A DNA stretch of 64,000 nt from Schistosoma haematobium (lineage: Eukaryota; Platyhelminthes; Trematoda; Strigeidida; Schistosomatidae). The position numbers and the translations under genes are program-made. Below are positions 11,201-26,200 of this stretch, piece after piece. The stretch spans positions 24,755,116 to 24,819,115 of the forward strand of contig NC_067196.1 of the NCBI RefSeq assembly GCF_000699445.3, written 5' to 3'. Each line of letters starts with the position of its first letter. Positions within the stretch are counted from its first letter, which is position 1. Below the pieces are notes generated by a model. That model made no database searches. It worked only from the letters and a program-made list of their open reading frames with translations, and had not been told where the DNA came from.

Positions 11201-14200
11201 AGATAAATGGTAATATATCGAAATATCATATTAGTTTATGAAAAAACCAACCATTTTTGTTCACTACTGTTAGTTGAGCACTCATGAGCAACATAAGACT
11301 TGGCATGGTTCTGGATCGTTCTAAGCTACTACACTTGGGATCAGTTTGGCTAAAAGTAAATAACCAAATAAAAAGAAGCCACGGCGGTAATATTATTAAT
11401 TATGAAAAACTAAGAATTAAAAATATCGTTCAGAAATTACAAGTTAAATCGGGGGATGGAAACCATTGGAATAAATTAAAACTGAACTATAACAGAGAAA
11501 AATAACGACTAAATATATCTGAATCACTGAGATCCACTTCCAGAAACATCACTTACTACCTCCACTTGGTGATTTCGGTTTTTTCAAAACATTAAGCTGT
11601 AATTCGACACTTTATAACGACAAAGTTCAACGGTTAATGACTCGGTTGATTGATTCTATGTGTACATCTGGTCTCCCCTATCCCTATTTAATATGCTCCC
11701 ATGTCAACCAATATTGGATACTAGAGTAAAATTGTATCTGAGGCGGATAATTGATCTAAATTTCGATGGCTGAAAACTTTGGTTGGCATCTCATAAGATA
11801 CGTTTTAACGCCGTCCAAATCCTAAGTACTTGTATGATTTCATCCTTCCCCGACCGTGAATTTTAATTTCTTACAATACATCTGTTAAAACAACTACTTC
11901 TTTGCTCAAATCACTGGAATTTATTCAGATGAACTATAATTACGCCAAAGCAATTTATACTTATCTCAATTCTTCGAATTTCAGTCGGTACTCGTTTGTG
12001 TCGTGGTTTTAATGATTTGGCCCTAAAGGAGGATAAAATCGCCGATGTTTCTCACCTTTGTTTTGTTATCCATGGGATCGGTCAAAAAATGGGTACCAAC
12101 CTTATTCTGAACAATTGCAATGAGTACGTTTGATATAGTTTTTGTTACTTATCCAACTTTTTAGAAATAACTAGCTAATTATTATTTATTACACTGATTT
12201 AGTTATCTTGGTCTCCCCATAATATTGTGTTACCCAATACAGTTAAACTCATGATACTTAGCATTATCTTGTTAAAACTTAAGATTAAGAAGGAGCTTAC
12301 AGTGCACATGAAAGTAAATAACAGTATAATATCAGTATGAGGTTATGTGATTGCTGTATTCCATTGAATTCGTGAACTGTTGGATACCGACTCAGTAGTC
12401 CAGAAGCTAGTTTTTCGCTCTCGGGATCGAAGGTCCTGACTTCAGTTACCGCGTGTGGGGTCGTAGATGTGCTCTGCTGAAGAGTCCCATACTAGGACGA
12501 AACGGCCATCCACGTTCTCGATGGTGGTCAAACTTAGATCGGTTCATGATTTCAATGAGACAGTATAATGCTTGGTGGTGGCTACTCTCTCCAATCTTCT
12601 GATAGTTTAATATTTTGCTATCGACCCTACCCTCCCTCCTACCTTCTCGGTTAAATTCTATTCTCATTCCATTTGTACAAAGAACCAAATAGAGTTTTAT
12701 ATTCTTCATTAGTTTGATATTATTGTGTTAACTGTATGTAGATCGATGCATGACGTAGACATTCTAATTTTAAGGTAGCAGTTTTGTAGTTTGAGACAGG
12801 TATTTTTCTTTTTTGTTTATTTGTTCATATGATGTTATAATTCTCTCTTACGGTGATAACCCAGCTATTCCTATTGCTTAGTATTGTCGACACCAATTCA
12901 CTCGACAAGTACCCAAATCAGAACACGGTTGAACAGGAAAGAGATTATATTCTAAATAACAATGCTAGATGGAGGTAAGAAGCATAATAGGAGAAACGTT
13001 AGTATATTTATAGTTTTTACATGAGATTTCTAGAGTATTCTCCATGTATCGACTAGCGCTGATTGGATAAGAATTAGTCAATCAGCGTGCGCCAACTCAA
13101 GCGTGCGTTGAGCATGATTTAATTCAATCTATGTCCCGCTAACATATGATGTCTACACTTTTTCATACTGTTAGTATTCTTAAAGAAGTATTCATATCAG
13201 TGCTCAAAACACTGATGTCGTTCAAAGGCCAAGTAACTTGTACAAGATACTTCCATAATATAATAGCGTATTACATAGTGGAAAAGTTAGTTTATGCCTA
13301 TTTTTTTGGCTGCTCTTGTTCTTGTGTACTACGTATACAATTAACCTGTTTACTACATTTTCAAAGAGTTTTTATGTTGGTGATTTTTATTCTTTAAAAG
13401 CTATGCAAACTGATCAGAAAGCACTGTATTAATTATGTTTTCTACGTGAATATCTTCTCGGTCAATGAAATACTTCATTTTTTCTTAATGTTATTCATTA
13501 TTTAATCATCGATTAGTTACTTCTTCTTTGCACTTATCTTTCTATTAAATGTATAATTCTATCTGAACGACTTATCAATGAAAGGTTATTATTTAACTAC
13601 TACAACTATGAATAATATTTGCATTATTGACAAGGTTTTGCATGTTCCCTTTATCATCAAGGTATCTGTTTAAGTGGGTATCTAATGTCCTTTACAATCT
13701 ACTTGTTAGTTGGAGTATTTATTCAAAACTCCATTTTACTATCAAGATTGAGATTAAATAGTTGTTCATAAATTCCTTGAATGGATTGAATGTTAATAGT
13801 TTAAGTTGTTGTTACGTAAAACTTTCAAATCTGATTTCACATGGTTTCATATTGGGCGATTTCGTATTTATTATAATATTTTTAAAACTTCAACTTGTCT
13901 GTGTGCAGTTTTGTTTACGTGTTTGCAGTCACAAGTTGTGTGGTGTTCGACTATTTTTTATCCAGATTCATTGATCTAGAGGAGATGTCTGAATTACAAA
14001 CTTTGATTTACATAAATAAATGTATTTTCTACATTTGGTTATAACATTTATTTTATTTAACTTACTGTCACTTTTATTGTAAAGGCTTCGTGATACTTGT
14101 GACAAAATAAAAACTCGTTACTTTTCACATTTGGATAAAGAAAATAAACGTGTGGAATTTTTACCTGTTGAATGGCGAACTGTTTTACAGTTAGACGGTA

Positions 14201-17200
14201 ATACAGTTGAATCAATCACTCCTGTTCATCTTCGAGGACTTCGTACAGTTCTGAATTGTTCTGCTATGGATATTATGTATTATACTAGTCCTTTGTATCG
14301 AGCTGAAATTATTTGCAGTTTAAAAAGTGAACTCAATAGATTATATGATATGTTTCGTCGGTTGAATCCTGATTTTGAATCTCGAGGTGGAAAAGTTTCA
14401 ATAATTGCTCATTCTCTTGGATGTGTCCTAGTTTACGATCTAATTACTGGCTGGAATCAAGTCCATGATAATGATCCATTAACTGAAATCTTATTAAATA
14501 AATCAACTGATAAAAATATATTTTTCCATTCAGCTTCCACAAAATTGTCAAATATTACGGATAAGGTGAGCTATACTTAACATCGTTATGTCATTTTCAC
14601 TCCATTATTAATGTGCTGAATCTCATGTTGTGTAAATCATAGAACGTTGTTATTATAGGTCTGTAGTTGCAAATACATTTGAGTTCCAACTTTTTAAAAT
14701 ATTGCCTTCGAAAACTGAAGTATTTGTTCGTAAGTATCATTGAAGGATAGCTCGAGCTTGTTAGGATAATCAAATGAGCAATGTTGAAGTTAGACTCAGG
14801 GTAGTAATACTCAAAGATGGCGAATCGATTGATCATATTGTGAATCATCATCGACTGAAATGGCTAGGACACTTATTACTTATCCGGAACCACTTCCACG
14901 GCAGTAAAACATGGTCGGTAAGAGTAGAGGATATTCGTAGGTTACTAGTATTTGATCATAGGTGTCTTCGAAATATTGCTCGTATATCCTGGGACTATCG
15001 AGTAAGTAATGCAGTTGTTAGAAAACGGGTACTAGGTAAGGATGGCAAATCAATTGATGACGTAGTGAAACCTCATCAGTTGAGATGGCTGGGACACGTG
15101 TTACGTATGCCCAACGACCGACTGCCTCGACGTGCGATGTTCAGTGGTATAGGAGTAGGTTGGAAGAAAGCTAGGGGCGGCCAGACCAAAACATGGCACA
15201 AGTCCATGAAGTCACTGACAAGTGGACTGAGTCATGTCGGTAGGTGTAGACTACCTGGTTGGGGACCGCGAGATGATAGCAACCGATGGTTAGAGACCCT
15301 GAATGACATGGCTCAGAATCGTTTGCAATGACGCAGGTGCATACACTCTTTGTGTTCTCCCAAATTTTGATCTCCTTATTCCTCCTTGTATCTTTTTTTT
15401 CTCTTCCCAAATTTATTTCACTGTATTATACTCCTTAAGTAACATCTCTAGACACTAATTTTCCCGATTACTGCTTATACTCTTATTACCTCTACCACTA
15501 CGCGATTTGAATCAACCACTGCATCTGTGTGCTAATGTGGTGTGGCAACTCGAACTGATGTACGTACGTACAAAGTTCTACGTTGTTACTGACTGACTGA
15601 CTGACTGGAACCACTTCCTTCCTTGGCATGTTCGATGGTGATGACGAAGGTTGGAAGAAAGCTAGTGGTGGCCAATCCAAAACGTGACATCAGTCCATAG
15701 AGTCATTGATTACTGGTCTGATCCATGTTATTGTATTCAAACTAGCTGTCTGGTGTTCGTAAAATAACCTCGATTAATGGTTGTAGACAGGTAACAGCGC
15801 CGAATTAGTTGTAGTGGCACAGATGCATCCATCCCTTATTTATCTATAAATCTTAAGCTCCAGTACTCCTCCATATAAATCTTTTCTTTCTGCTTTTTCA
15901 AACCATACTCCTAATTCAGACCAAACAGACCAGTCTGCTCCGTATCACATTATTATTGGATATAACTTATGAAAGTAGAACACATGCTCAGTTTGCTAGT
16001 ATTTGGTTACAAGTATCTTCGAAGCATTACTCCCCTATAATAAAACCACGGAGTGGGAATTGTTGAGGCTTAGGAATGTGGTTTTGGTAGGAAAGATATA
16101 TGTATTAATAAGTCCAGGCTCTATACGGAGTTGTTGCAGCTTAGACTAATGGATGTTCTCTTTAGGTCCTACATTGATTATGACTAACACTATACCGTAT
16201 TTTTTTGCCGTCTTAGTAACAAGATACATTCAAGTTATTTATCTATTGTAACTCCTAAACTTGCATGACTAAATAAATCAGAGCTTTTCAACCACTAAAA
16301 AACAAGTGAAACTCGATTATACTTAAATAATTTGTTTTGTTTTTTGTACTTATTCTCAGACTTTACCAAACAATAACTTGAATGTGCTATATCCTGATCA
16401 CAGACTGTCGTCTAATGGAAACTTGGAACAAATTGCTCGTGTTAATATTCGGTTGGAAACTGCAAGGACATTGTGAGTGCTTGTCTTAGATTTTTGGTTT
16501 GATGTATTTAACGAATTCAGTCAGTCAGTCAGCCACAACGTAGGACCAGGCACATATGTGCATCGGTCCAGGTTGCCATACCGCATCAGCACAACAAGAT
16601 GAACACCGGATTTATAGCAGTGGTTATGTCAAAGGTGGTAATATATAAGAGAAAGATTGCATATAGAGATATAATACAAGAAGAAAGAATTGGTTCGTAG
16701 AAAGAAAGATATGAAGCGATTTTAGTCTCTTAGTTTAAGGGAAGACAGGGAGTGTATACACCGACGCCATTGTGATCGATTCCGAGCCATGTCACCAAGA
16801 GTCTCCAACCATTGGTTACGATAGTCACGCGGACCCCAACCAAGTAGTTTGCATCTACCAACATGGCTCAGACTACAAGTTAGTGACTTTAAGCACTGAT
16901 GCCACGTTTTGGTTTGGCCGCCCCTAACTTTCTTCCAACCATCTCCAATACCGGATAGCATTGCACGTCGTGGTAATCGGTGTTCAGGCTTTCCTCAGTT
17001 AATTGAGAAATGCGAATTTCAGTGTTTAATAAATATCGTACAAAAAACCCTTGATTTTTTTACAAAAAATTATAGTGCAGTCACAGTTCTGGCATCTCAA
17101 CTATTTACTGTGATGAATTTCATGTTTTCAAATATTGTACACAAATTATAGACCTCAAAACAGATTTTCCATTCACTACGGAAATCAATTCTGATCTTAT

Positions 17201-20200
17201 GAAATATTTAATTCCGGCAAATTTATGGGAATTTCCTTTCTTATGAGCATGGTTTTTAAATTGAACTAGGAATCCACATGTATAAAAAGTTTTCAATTAA
17301 GTTAATAGTGAATACTTTAACTAAAAAATATGACTTTGGACCAGAGATTTCTTTTCTCTTTTAGTTTTTAGCTTCATGAAGGTTTAACCAACTGTTGAAT
17401 TTTCTAATTCATTTTTCAATTGTTTACTGATTGTCAGTTGTAGATGATAGCATTTCTATAATAGTTATATTTAATCTAATTCATTTTAAGTTTGAAGAGT
17501 TATAGCCAACATATTACTTTGATAATTACATAATTTTATTGTATCAACTCAAAGTGTTGTTGTCAAAAATGTTACTAGTGATGCTTTTATTTTATAGTGA
17601 ATCCAAATTGCAGTCCGTAAAGATACATAATTAACAAAACCCTACTCCTATGTGTTGTGTTGGTTAGCATTGAAGTTAATGAGCAACGGTTAGTGACGAT
17701 ATAGTTGATACACCGGACACTACGTCCCTCGATAATTAGATCGGTAGGACTAGACTGAGTAATAAACAAATTATTTAATCATGTGATGCAGTTATACAAT
17801 TATCCAACCAGTAATCGATAGCCAGATGTAGGTCAGAATAAGACTTTGATAATACAATATGAAGCAATCGACACTTGGAAAAATCAAAATCAGTTTTATC
17901 TATAAGATAGTTGCTCATTAGCCGAACATGGCTTACTAGGATCAACACATCGATTATTGTTTCTATTTATTTCCATTTCATCTCATTGGTCTATTATTAA
18001 ATTGATGTAAATTATGGTAACTTGAACCGATGGATAACTTGCCACAGTTCCTTACAGTTGTTATAACTGAATGAACAAGTTATTTCAAAACTTTTTAATA
18101 TATAATGTTCTCGGAGTTTAGCCTCTGTTTATTTATTTTATTTATTTAAACACATAAACATTGGTACACGGAGACACCAGATACATATGAGCCACATAAA
18201 TCATTCCTTTCGTGTGACGGCTGAGATACTGTTCGGATGCCCAAACTGGAGCAGGTGGTTTTCTTAGGGGACCACACCCCGAGCCTTTGACCTAACGGTC
18301 TAATCCACAGGGCAGTAGAGCAACGTAAGGAGATGCAGTCCTATGGTAGCCGGTGACCAACAATAGGTTCATAAGCCATTTGTTACTTCAGAATCCTGTG
18401 GCCCATGTACACCATTGGTTTGAAATCAGGGTTTTCCAACTCCTCTAGGTGTACCCTCCATACCCACCAACCCGGTTAAAGCGCCGGAAATTCGCTTTTT
18501 GTCCTCTCAATTTCGTAAACAACACCCCCACCACGAGAAGGCAGAGTCGGACTTCCCTGGCAGTAGTTGTGTGCACATGGCCATGTGAGAGCATTTAGAG
18601 AGGGAGAGCTGACTCCCCACTCTCCGCCGTACCAGGGCTTTTGGGGGCCTCTGTGTTTGGAAATACATAATTCTTTACACTTTTATTCTAAAATAGACCC
18701 ATTAAACTTTTAGAACCTACCATTGGTCATCATCTGTCCAACCGAATTTCCTTTTTTGTATCTAGAGCCTAACTATACTCGATAGTTGGTCAATACTTAT
18801 TTATTCTTATATAACATTAAATGTTTAGTTTACTGTTTTCAGTATAGAGTTGCGTAGACTGTTGCATGTCATGAACCAATTTAAGTTAGAACACCAGTGG
18901 AAAACTAGGAGCACTGGATGGCCGTCTTGTCCTAGTATGGGACTCCTCAGCAGTGTGCATCCATTGTCGTCTATAACTGTTAGTTTTGGACATTGGCAAT
19001 CATTCTGACAAGACCTATGTATGTAATTAAAATGCTCTTCATCTGTTATGTGCTAAAATGTCGTCAACGTTTTTTTTTCAAAATGTATTATGCAGGGTGA
19101 ATAATTTACAACAGGAATTAAGCAGCTTGCTATTTACTCGTGACAATCACATGAATTGTGATTCTCAGAAGTCAAATGTTAGTAATAATCATCAGGACGA
19201 CCAGTCGGTATATAGTAAACCTTCAGTATGTCACCCAAACTCTTCATTACATCAACAAAATCCTTTATTGTTTGCGGATAATGTAAGTTTCACTACGTTC
19301 GCTTTACTATCTACAATGTTTACGATAATATACATATATAACGTTGGTTGTGTCCAAATAGCTACACTCTAATCTCGCTAATAACCACACTACCTTTCGA
19401 GGATCCTTAAATTGGATTTCTCCTCTGACTTTCAATTGTTATTCATTGTCTTTCTGTTGATAATGGAATGTGTCTTTTGAGTATGTGCTGATATAGCATC
19501 AGATCATCATTTGCTGGTCGCCAAGATGAAATTGAAACTCAAGAAGCACTGGACAATGGGGCGGACAATATCACAAAAGTTCAATACGGCCTTTCTTCAG
19601 GATACTAACAAACTCAACAAATTCAAGATAGACCTCAGCAACAAGTTCCAGGCCTTTCATGATTTACTCAATGGAGAAGGAACTACTGTGGAGAGCAACT
19701 GGAAGGGGATCAAAGAGGCAATCACTTCAACATGTCATGAGGTCCTGGGTCAAAAGTAGCACCATCACAAGGAATGGATCACTGTTGATACACTGGATAA
19801 GATTCAAGAAAGAAGGAACAAGAAGGCAGCAATCAATACCAGTCGAACAAGAGCAGAAAAAGCCAAGGCACAAGCTGAATACACAGAAGTAAACAAACAA
19901 GTGAAGCGGAGCATCAGAACCGACAAACGTAAATATGTGGAAGATTTAGCAACGACGGCGGAAAAGGCTGTGAGAGAAGGAAACATGAGACAACTGTATG
20001 ACACGACAAAGAAACTCTCCGGAAATCGCCGCAAACCAGAACGACCAGTGAAAAGCAAGGGACGCGAGGTAATCACCAACATTGAAGAGCAACAAAACAG
20101 GTGTGTAGAACACTTCAAAGAACTCTTGAATCGACTAGCTCCACTGAACCCACCCAACATCGAAGCAGCACCCACGGACCTCCCAATCAATGTTGGCCCA

Positions 20201-23200
20201 CCAACAATTGGAGAAATCAGCATGGCCATCAGACAAATCAAGAGTGGAAAAGCAGCAGGACCGGACAACATCCCAGCAGAGGCACTAAAAGCAGACGTAG
20301 CGGCAACTGCAAGGATACTCCACATTCTCTTCAATAAGATTTCGGATGAGGAACAAGTACCAACAAACTGGAAAGAAGGACTCCTGATCAAAATACCGAA
20401 GAAAGGCGATCTCAGCAACTGTGATAACTACAGGGGCATCACTCTTCTCTCAATACCGGGAAAAGTCTTCAACAGGGTATTGTTAAACAGGATGAAGAAC
20501 TGCGTAGACGCCCAACTTCGAGACCAAAAGGCAGGATTCCGTAAGGATCGATCGTGTACAAACCAAATCGCAACTCTACGGATCATTGTGGAACAATCAA
20601 TTGAATGGAATTCATCACTCTACATCAACTTCATTGACTACGAAAAGGCATTTGATAGCGTGGACAGAACAAGACTATGGAAACTTCTTCGACACTACGG
20701 CGTGCCTCAGAAGATAGTCAATATCATGCAGAGTTCATATGATGGATTACACTGCAAAATCGTGCATAGAGGACAGCTCATAGACTCGTTCGAAGTAAAG
20801 ACCTGTGTCAGACAAGGTTGCTTACTCTCACTCTTTCTCTTTCTCCTGGTGATCGACTGGGTCATGAAGACGTCAACATCTGAAGGGAAACACGGGATAC
20901 AATGGACATCTAGGATGCAGTTGGACGATCTGGACTTCGCAGATGATCTGGCCCTCATATCCAAAACGCAACAACAAATGCAGGTGAAGACGAACAGTGT
21001 GGCAGCAGCCTCAGCAGCAGTAGGTCTCAATATACACAAAGGGAAAAGCAGGATTCTCCGATACAACACAGCATGCACCAATCCAATCACAATTGACGGA
21101 GACGATTTGGAAGATGTAAATACCTTTACATATTTAGGCAGCATCACTGATGAACAGGGTGGATCTGATGCAGATGTGAAGGCGCGGATCGGTAAAGCAA
21201 GAACAGCATATTTACAACTGAGGAACATCTGGAACTCAAAGCAACTGTCAACCAACACCAAGGTCAGGATTTTCAATACAAATGTCAACACAGTTCTACT
21301 GTATGGGGCGGAAACCTGGAGAACTACGAAAGCCATCATCCAGAAAATACAGGTGTTTATTAACAGTTGTCTACGCAAAATACTTCAGATCCGTTGGCCG
21401 GACACTATTAGCAACAACGTACTGTGGGAGAGAACAAACCAGATCCCAGCGGAGGAAGAAATGAGGAAGAAGCGCTGGAAGTGGTTAGGACACACATTGA
21501 GGAAAGCACCCAACTGCGTCACAAGACAAGCCCTCACATGGAATCCTCAAAGCCAAAGAAAAAGAGGAAGACCAAAGAACACATTACGCCGAGAAATGGA
21601 AATAGACATGAGGAAAATGAACAAGAATTGGATGGATCTGGAAAGGAAGGCCCAGGACAGAGTGGGTTGGAGAATGCTGGTCGTCGGCCTATGCTCCATT
21701 AGGAGTAACAGGCGTAAGTAAGTAAGTAAGTAAGTTTTATTTTCTCCGAAATGATGTTTTACCATAATCATGTTTTTAGAATATTATTCAATTTATTGTC
21801 CTATCTTTTCCATTGTTTGATCACTCAGTATTATCGATTAGAAGATCCGTTAAATTAACAAAGTTTATCTGTATTGTAACGAGTTCACCTGTTTATGGTC
21901 CCAGTGTTAGTAACTCGATGAGTTATCATGACACTAAGTTTCTTCTATTCGTAGTAGTTTTTAAACAACATTATTAGATTATATAAAGTTTGAGCTACAA
22001 AGTAATTTAAAGCTGATAGATTGCTAACAACAGTAAGCTGTAGTAATATTAAATCTCTTATTATTTTCTTATATCTGATTATCTCTTTACACTACCTAGT
22101 TTTTCATGTAGACTAAAAGGTCGAAATCTTTTTGATTCGACAGTCCTATTCGTGTTTTATTTTTTATTAATTTATTGCATATTGAAATAAACCAACAGAA
22201 ACTTGCATGTACTTATTAGGTCTAGACACTGACAACTAGAACTGTCATCCAACATTAAAAGGGCATTAACCTAGATTTCAAAGAATCTGTAGAATGGCCC
22301 ATGAAAGGAGTTTTATTCATGATAGTTTATTTCAGTATGTTATTATTGTGTTATGAATACACTGTGAATAATTAAATTTATGACGTTTCATCATCATGAA
22401 GGTGCATTCCAAGTACTTTCGAACCTCTCACCCAAACGAATTCACCACTGCACACGGGCTTTAACCTTTGAGTACGCGATACCTTTTAGATCACTAAGAT
22501 GAAATCCAATGATTTGTATTTTTGTACTCAGTCAATTTGTAGTATAACAAAAACGTTATCCCAAGTCTTGATTCTGTATAAGCTCCCAAATAAACGATGC
22601 TGGTAAGTCTTAAACTAAGACAAAACAGTTGTTTCATACCACATGCGATTATCATTGTTATTTCTCTTTACATGTTCATTTTACAACCGTGTAGTTTTTC
22701 AGCACACATTACTTAATCCTTATGTACACTGTTCTATAGTTAGAAAACCTTTTCTGCTTGGGCTCACCTTTGGGCGTGTACTTGGTTTTGCGTGGTATCC
22801 GCCCTGGTCCTTTTCAAACTCAAGACTCAATACTTCCTCGAAAAATTTGTCCCCGGATTTTTAACATTTACCACCCAGCAGATCCTGTAGTAAGTAATAT
22901 TTGTTTTTAATATTATGATTCGCGTTTTACATGGAAGTATTCAAGAAAAACTATATATTATTAAAATGTATAGGTTTACTATCTTGTGTTAGAATGAAAG
23001 CCAAATATATATTTATATGTACAAGTTATTTTGACAATGTACTCCTAGAAGTAACAATATTACAACGAATACACCCAAAAAAGAGAATTTAGTTTACATC
23101 ATTTAGTTATAAAAATTAAATTTACCATTATAATGAAGATAAAAATGTTTATTAGAAAAGTATTTATATTCCATTCTTAGTTTGTCAATCCATTAAGATT

Positions 23201-26200
23201 GTTATAATCACCTTAGATAAACGAGATGATGATCACTTGATTCATTTTGGTCTTTTTTTAGCCAAAATTGTTGTCAGACATTAGTAGCTTGTCAATCATA
23301 TGACAGTTTTTGTTAACGTTATAATAACAGATACATTGTCTGCTTTTTTAAACACATTTGGCGATAAAATATTCGAGTCATGTGCTGTGAGAAAGAGACA
23401 ATTTAACTGATTTTTCTAAAAAAAAATGATAGTAGTACGTAGTACATTGATTTTTGTTAAAGTCCTTTTTATAATTTCTCAAGAACGTTTTCAGAAGCCG
23501 GGGAAATTGTAAAAATACTTCGGGCAGTCAGCGTCCTCTAGAAAACGGTGGATTAGGTCAACATTATCTGCCTGAATGATAACCGATTTTCTTACTTATT
23601 TGAACATGATTCTGGGAGCTTGTAGAGTCTCAGGGTCGCATACTATGATTACCCCTGCATTTTATAAACAAATTAATCTCGGAAGTAAAGCTCAATCCGT
23701 ATCTCGCACTTGTTTTTCATTCTTGGAGTTAGAGAGCAGAGGATTTCTGGGGACTTGGAAGTCAGTGTCTAAGCGTTCAAGTAAAAAAGATTATCAGTGC
23801 TCTCCATTGTTTATACTGTCTGAACAAACTGTTCATTTGTCATATGAAGAATCTATATTATACTTCTCTCTGTTTTTTTGTTTTGAATAAACTATGTAAA
23901 TATTGTTATATCTATGCAACTATAGTGTGGTTTATCAGAAGAAAGAATACGGATATCAGCAACAGTATTTCATGGCTTACACTACGAAATATTATCAGTT
24001 AGACAACCAGTAAGTACTGGACAGTTGTTTTGTTCTAGTACAGTACTCTTCAGCAGTTCATACTTATGACCATACCAGGTATCAAGTCAAGGACCTTAAG
24101 GTTTCGCGGCAGACACTTAACCTTTAGACTACTAAGTCAATAACAGTATTTGCATTTATTTGGTTTACCTATAAAAAATAAATATGTCCACTCCATACAC
24201 GTATATAAGTATAATTTTTGAAGATGAATTCAGTCAGAATAAAATTGAAGTTATTTTTCAAAAGTGATCCAAACTTCAATCATTTCCAATTTATATGTAT
24301 TTGTATCTAATTATGTAACAATATGCTTCCTCGTTTAAGAGACATGTTAAACGATATAATTAAACTAAAAAGAGCAGATCTGTATCGTCAGTGATTTCTC
24401 TGTCTAATAGTTTTATAAAATAGTTTTTACGACTTTATAATCTATCTTTCTTCTTCTCTATTTCATTTCGCACTTATTTTAGGCTTATCGTTTAGAACCA
24501 TTAATTTTAAAATATTATTCCACTATCCAACCAGCTCTGATTCATCGAGTTGATGCTGTTTCAAAACCATGCTATGACACACTTCCTTTGCTTGAATATT
24601 CTGGTAAAGAATTCAAACATCCAAAACCACAAAATTGTGTAAGTCAGTAATGATTATTACCAAATACTCACTGATTAATCAATTGGTTGGTTGATTGCAT
24701 AATAATTATACGTCTCTGGAAATTACTATGTGAATCCAATATTCGTTGTTTGTTTTTGTTATAACGGAAATCGTTTTGTTCTGGACATTTAATTGCACAG
24801 TCACTTAAATCGGACTGTTCGGTAGAGAGACAGATATTACAACCGAAAGAGTTTATTGACATAAAGTACAAAGTAATCATTTAGAGGAATTAGTATAGAA
24901 TGAATTCTACAATATAATGTTTTATGTTTAATGTAACCGGATATGCTTGTCGTTACTTCTTGGCAAACCGCAGGTTAATTCGACTACAGATATTAGTCAC
25001 ATTTAGTATTCTATAACATCCACGATAAATAGTCTAACCTCCAAAAGTTGCTTAACTTTACAAACATACTATTGTGCTTACGTAATAACTTTGATTTAAA
25101 TAAATTTTGTTTAAAAAGTATTGCAACTTGTTTACATTACTGATTTTTTTGTCTTAGCATCAACAAGTAGCGAAAAACCCTTGCTCAGATACAAATCAAC
25201 TTATAACCACACAAGATGCAGATTCCTCTAGACGTTCATCAATTGCTAGTGAGTTAATAAGGAAAAATAATAACTGGACTATGAATAATTTTGGATTTTA
25301 TATTTTATTCATTAGTAAACTTGAAATTCTAGTTTAGTTTTTGTATGAGTTTTATCTTCGACTGACGTCGATTAAGCATGTTTGTTAGCTTTCTATTATA
25401 CCTAGGCATCAAATGCTAACCGTACTGACTTTATGATCTACCTATAACGAGTAGAAAGGCGTTAATATAACTGAAATACATCCTACTTATACAGAACACG
25501 AAAGGAAACTACTAAGTGATCTCCACTGACAGATTTTCAAGTCACAAAATCGCATAAATTCCGGAATCTAATCTAGAAAGTTTTCATGTGCCCATAAATG
25601 CTAACACAACACACCCATCAATCATTCCTAGGGCGTCATTTGACATAAATGACTACATAGGATCTTTTGCGTCTGGTCCAACACCTCAACAACACTAGAA
25701 GTCGACTGACTAAATGGCATACATAATTCTGCCTTTCGTTAGAAAAACATTTATCTTGTTAGCCCACGCATCTACCCTTTATTATCCAACCAAACGGAAA
25801 TAAAATCTTGTCTGCACTTGGTTGTTGAGTCGGCTTCCGGAGAACTTCAATGGAGCCTCCAGAGGCCCAAAAGGAGCCGAAGGATCCTAGCCAATCAGAG
25901 TACGATGGAACGTTCGAGAATTCCAGAGTGGCGTGCTACCATTGATCGGTAGCATAATATGACGTTAACGGATTGGCTGAAATACGATGTTGATTTAACA
26001 GACGCCAACATCTATAAATACCCTTGATTTTCTGTACTAAAACGAACCTTGGGATAAAGTATTTTCTCTCATACTTGTGTCTTCTCTCTGGTGTTCAAGT
26101 CGCTGTGTAGTTCTAGTCTGCGGGTTACGGGAATAGCTTAGGAAACTAATATAGCGTTCAACCTACACGACTTATCATTGGTATCAGCTGAAATATACTC

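Noticed and set aside
19804..20418. 204-codon minus-strand ORF
   Set aside because: It is the antisense shadow of the RTE reverse transcriptase; similar shadows at 20707-21378, 43821-44156, 49185-49529 and 62072-62416 were also dropped.
23576..23890. 104-codon ORF in intron 8
   Set aside because: It has no motif and no splice-site pair that fits gene 1 (exons 8 and 9 join in phase 0 without it).
26178..26187. TTGGTATCAG after the family A LTR looked like an initiator-tRNA primer binding site
   Set aside because: TTGGT is also directly before the LTR (25818-25822), so it is the target-site duplication, and no internal element follows.
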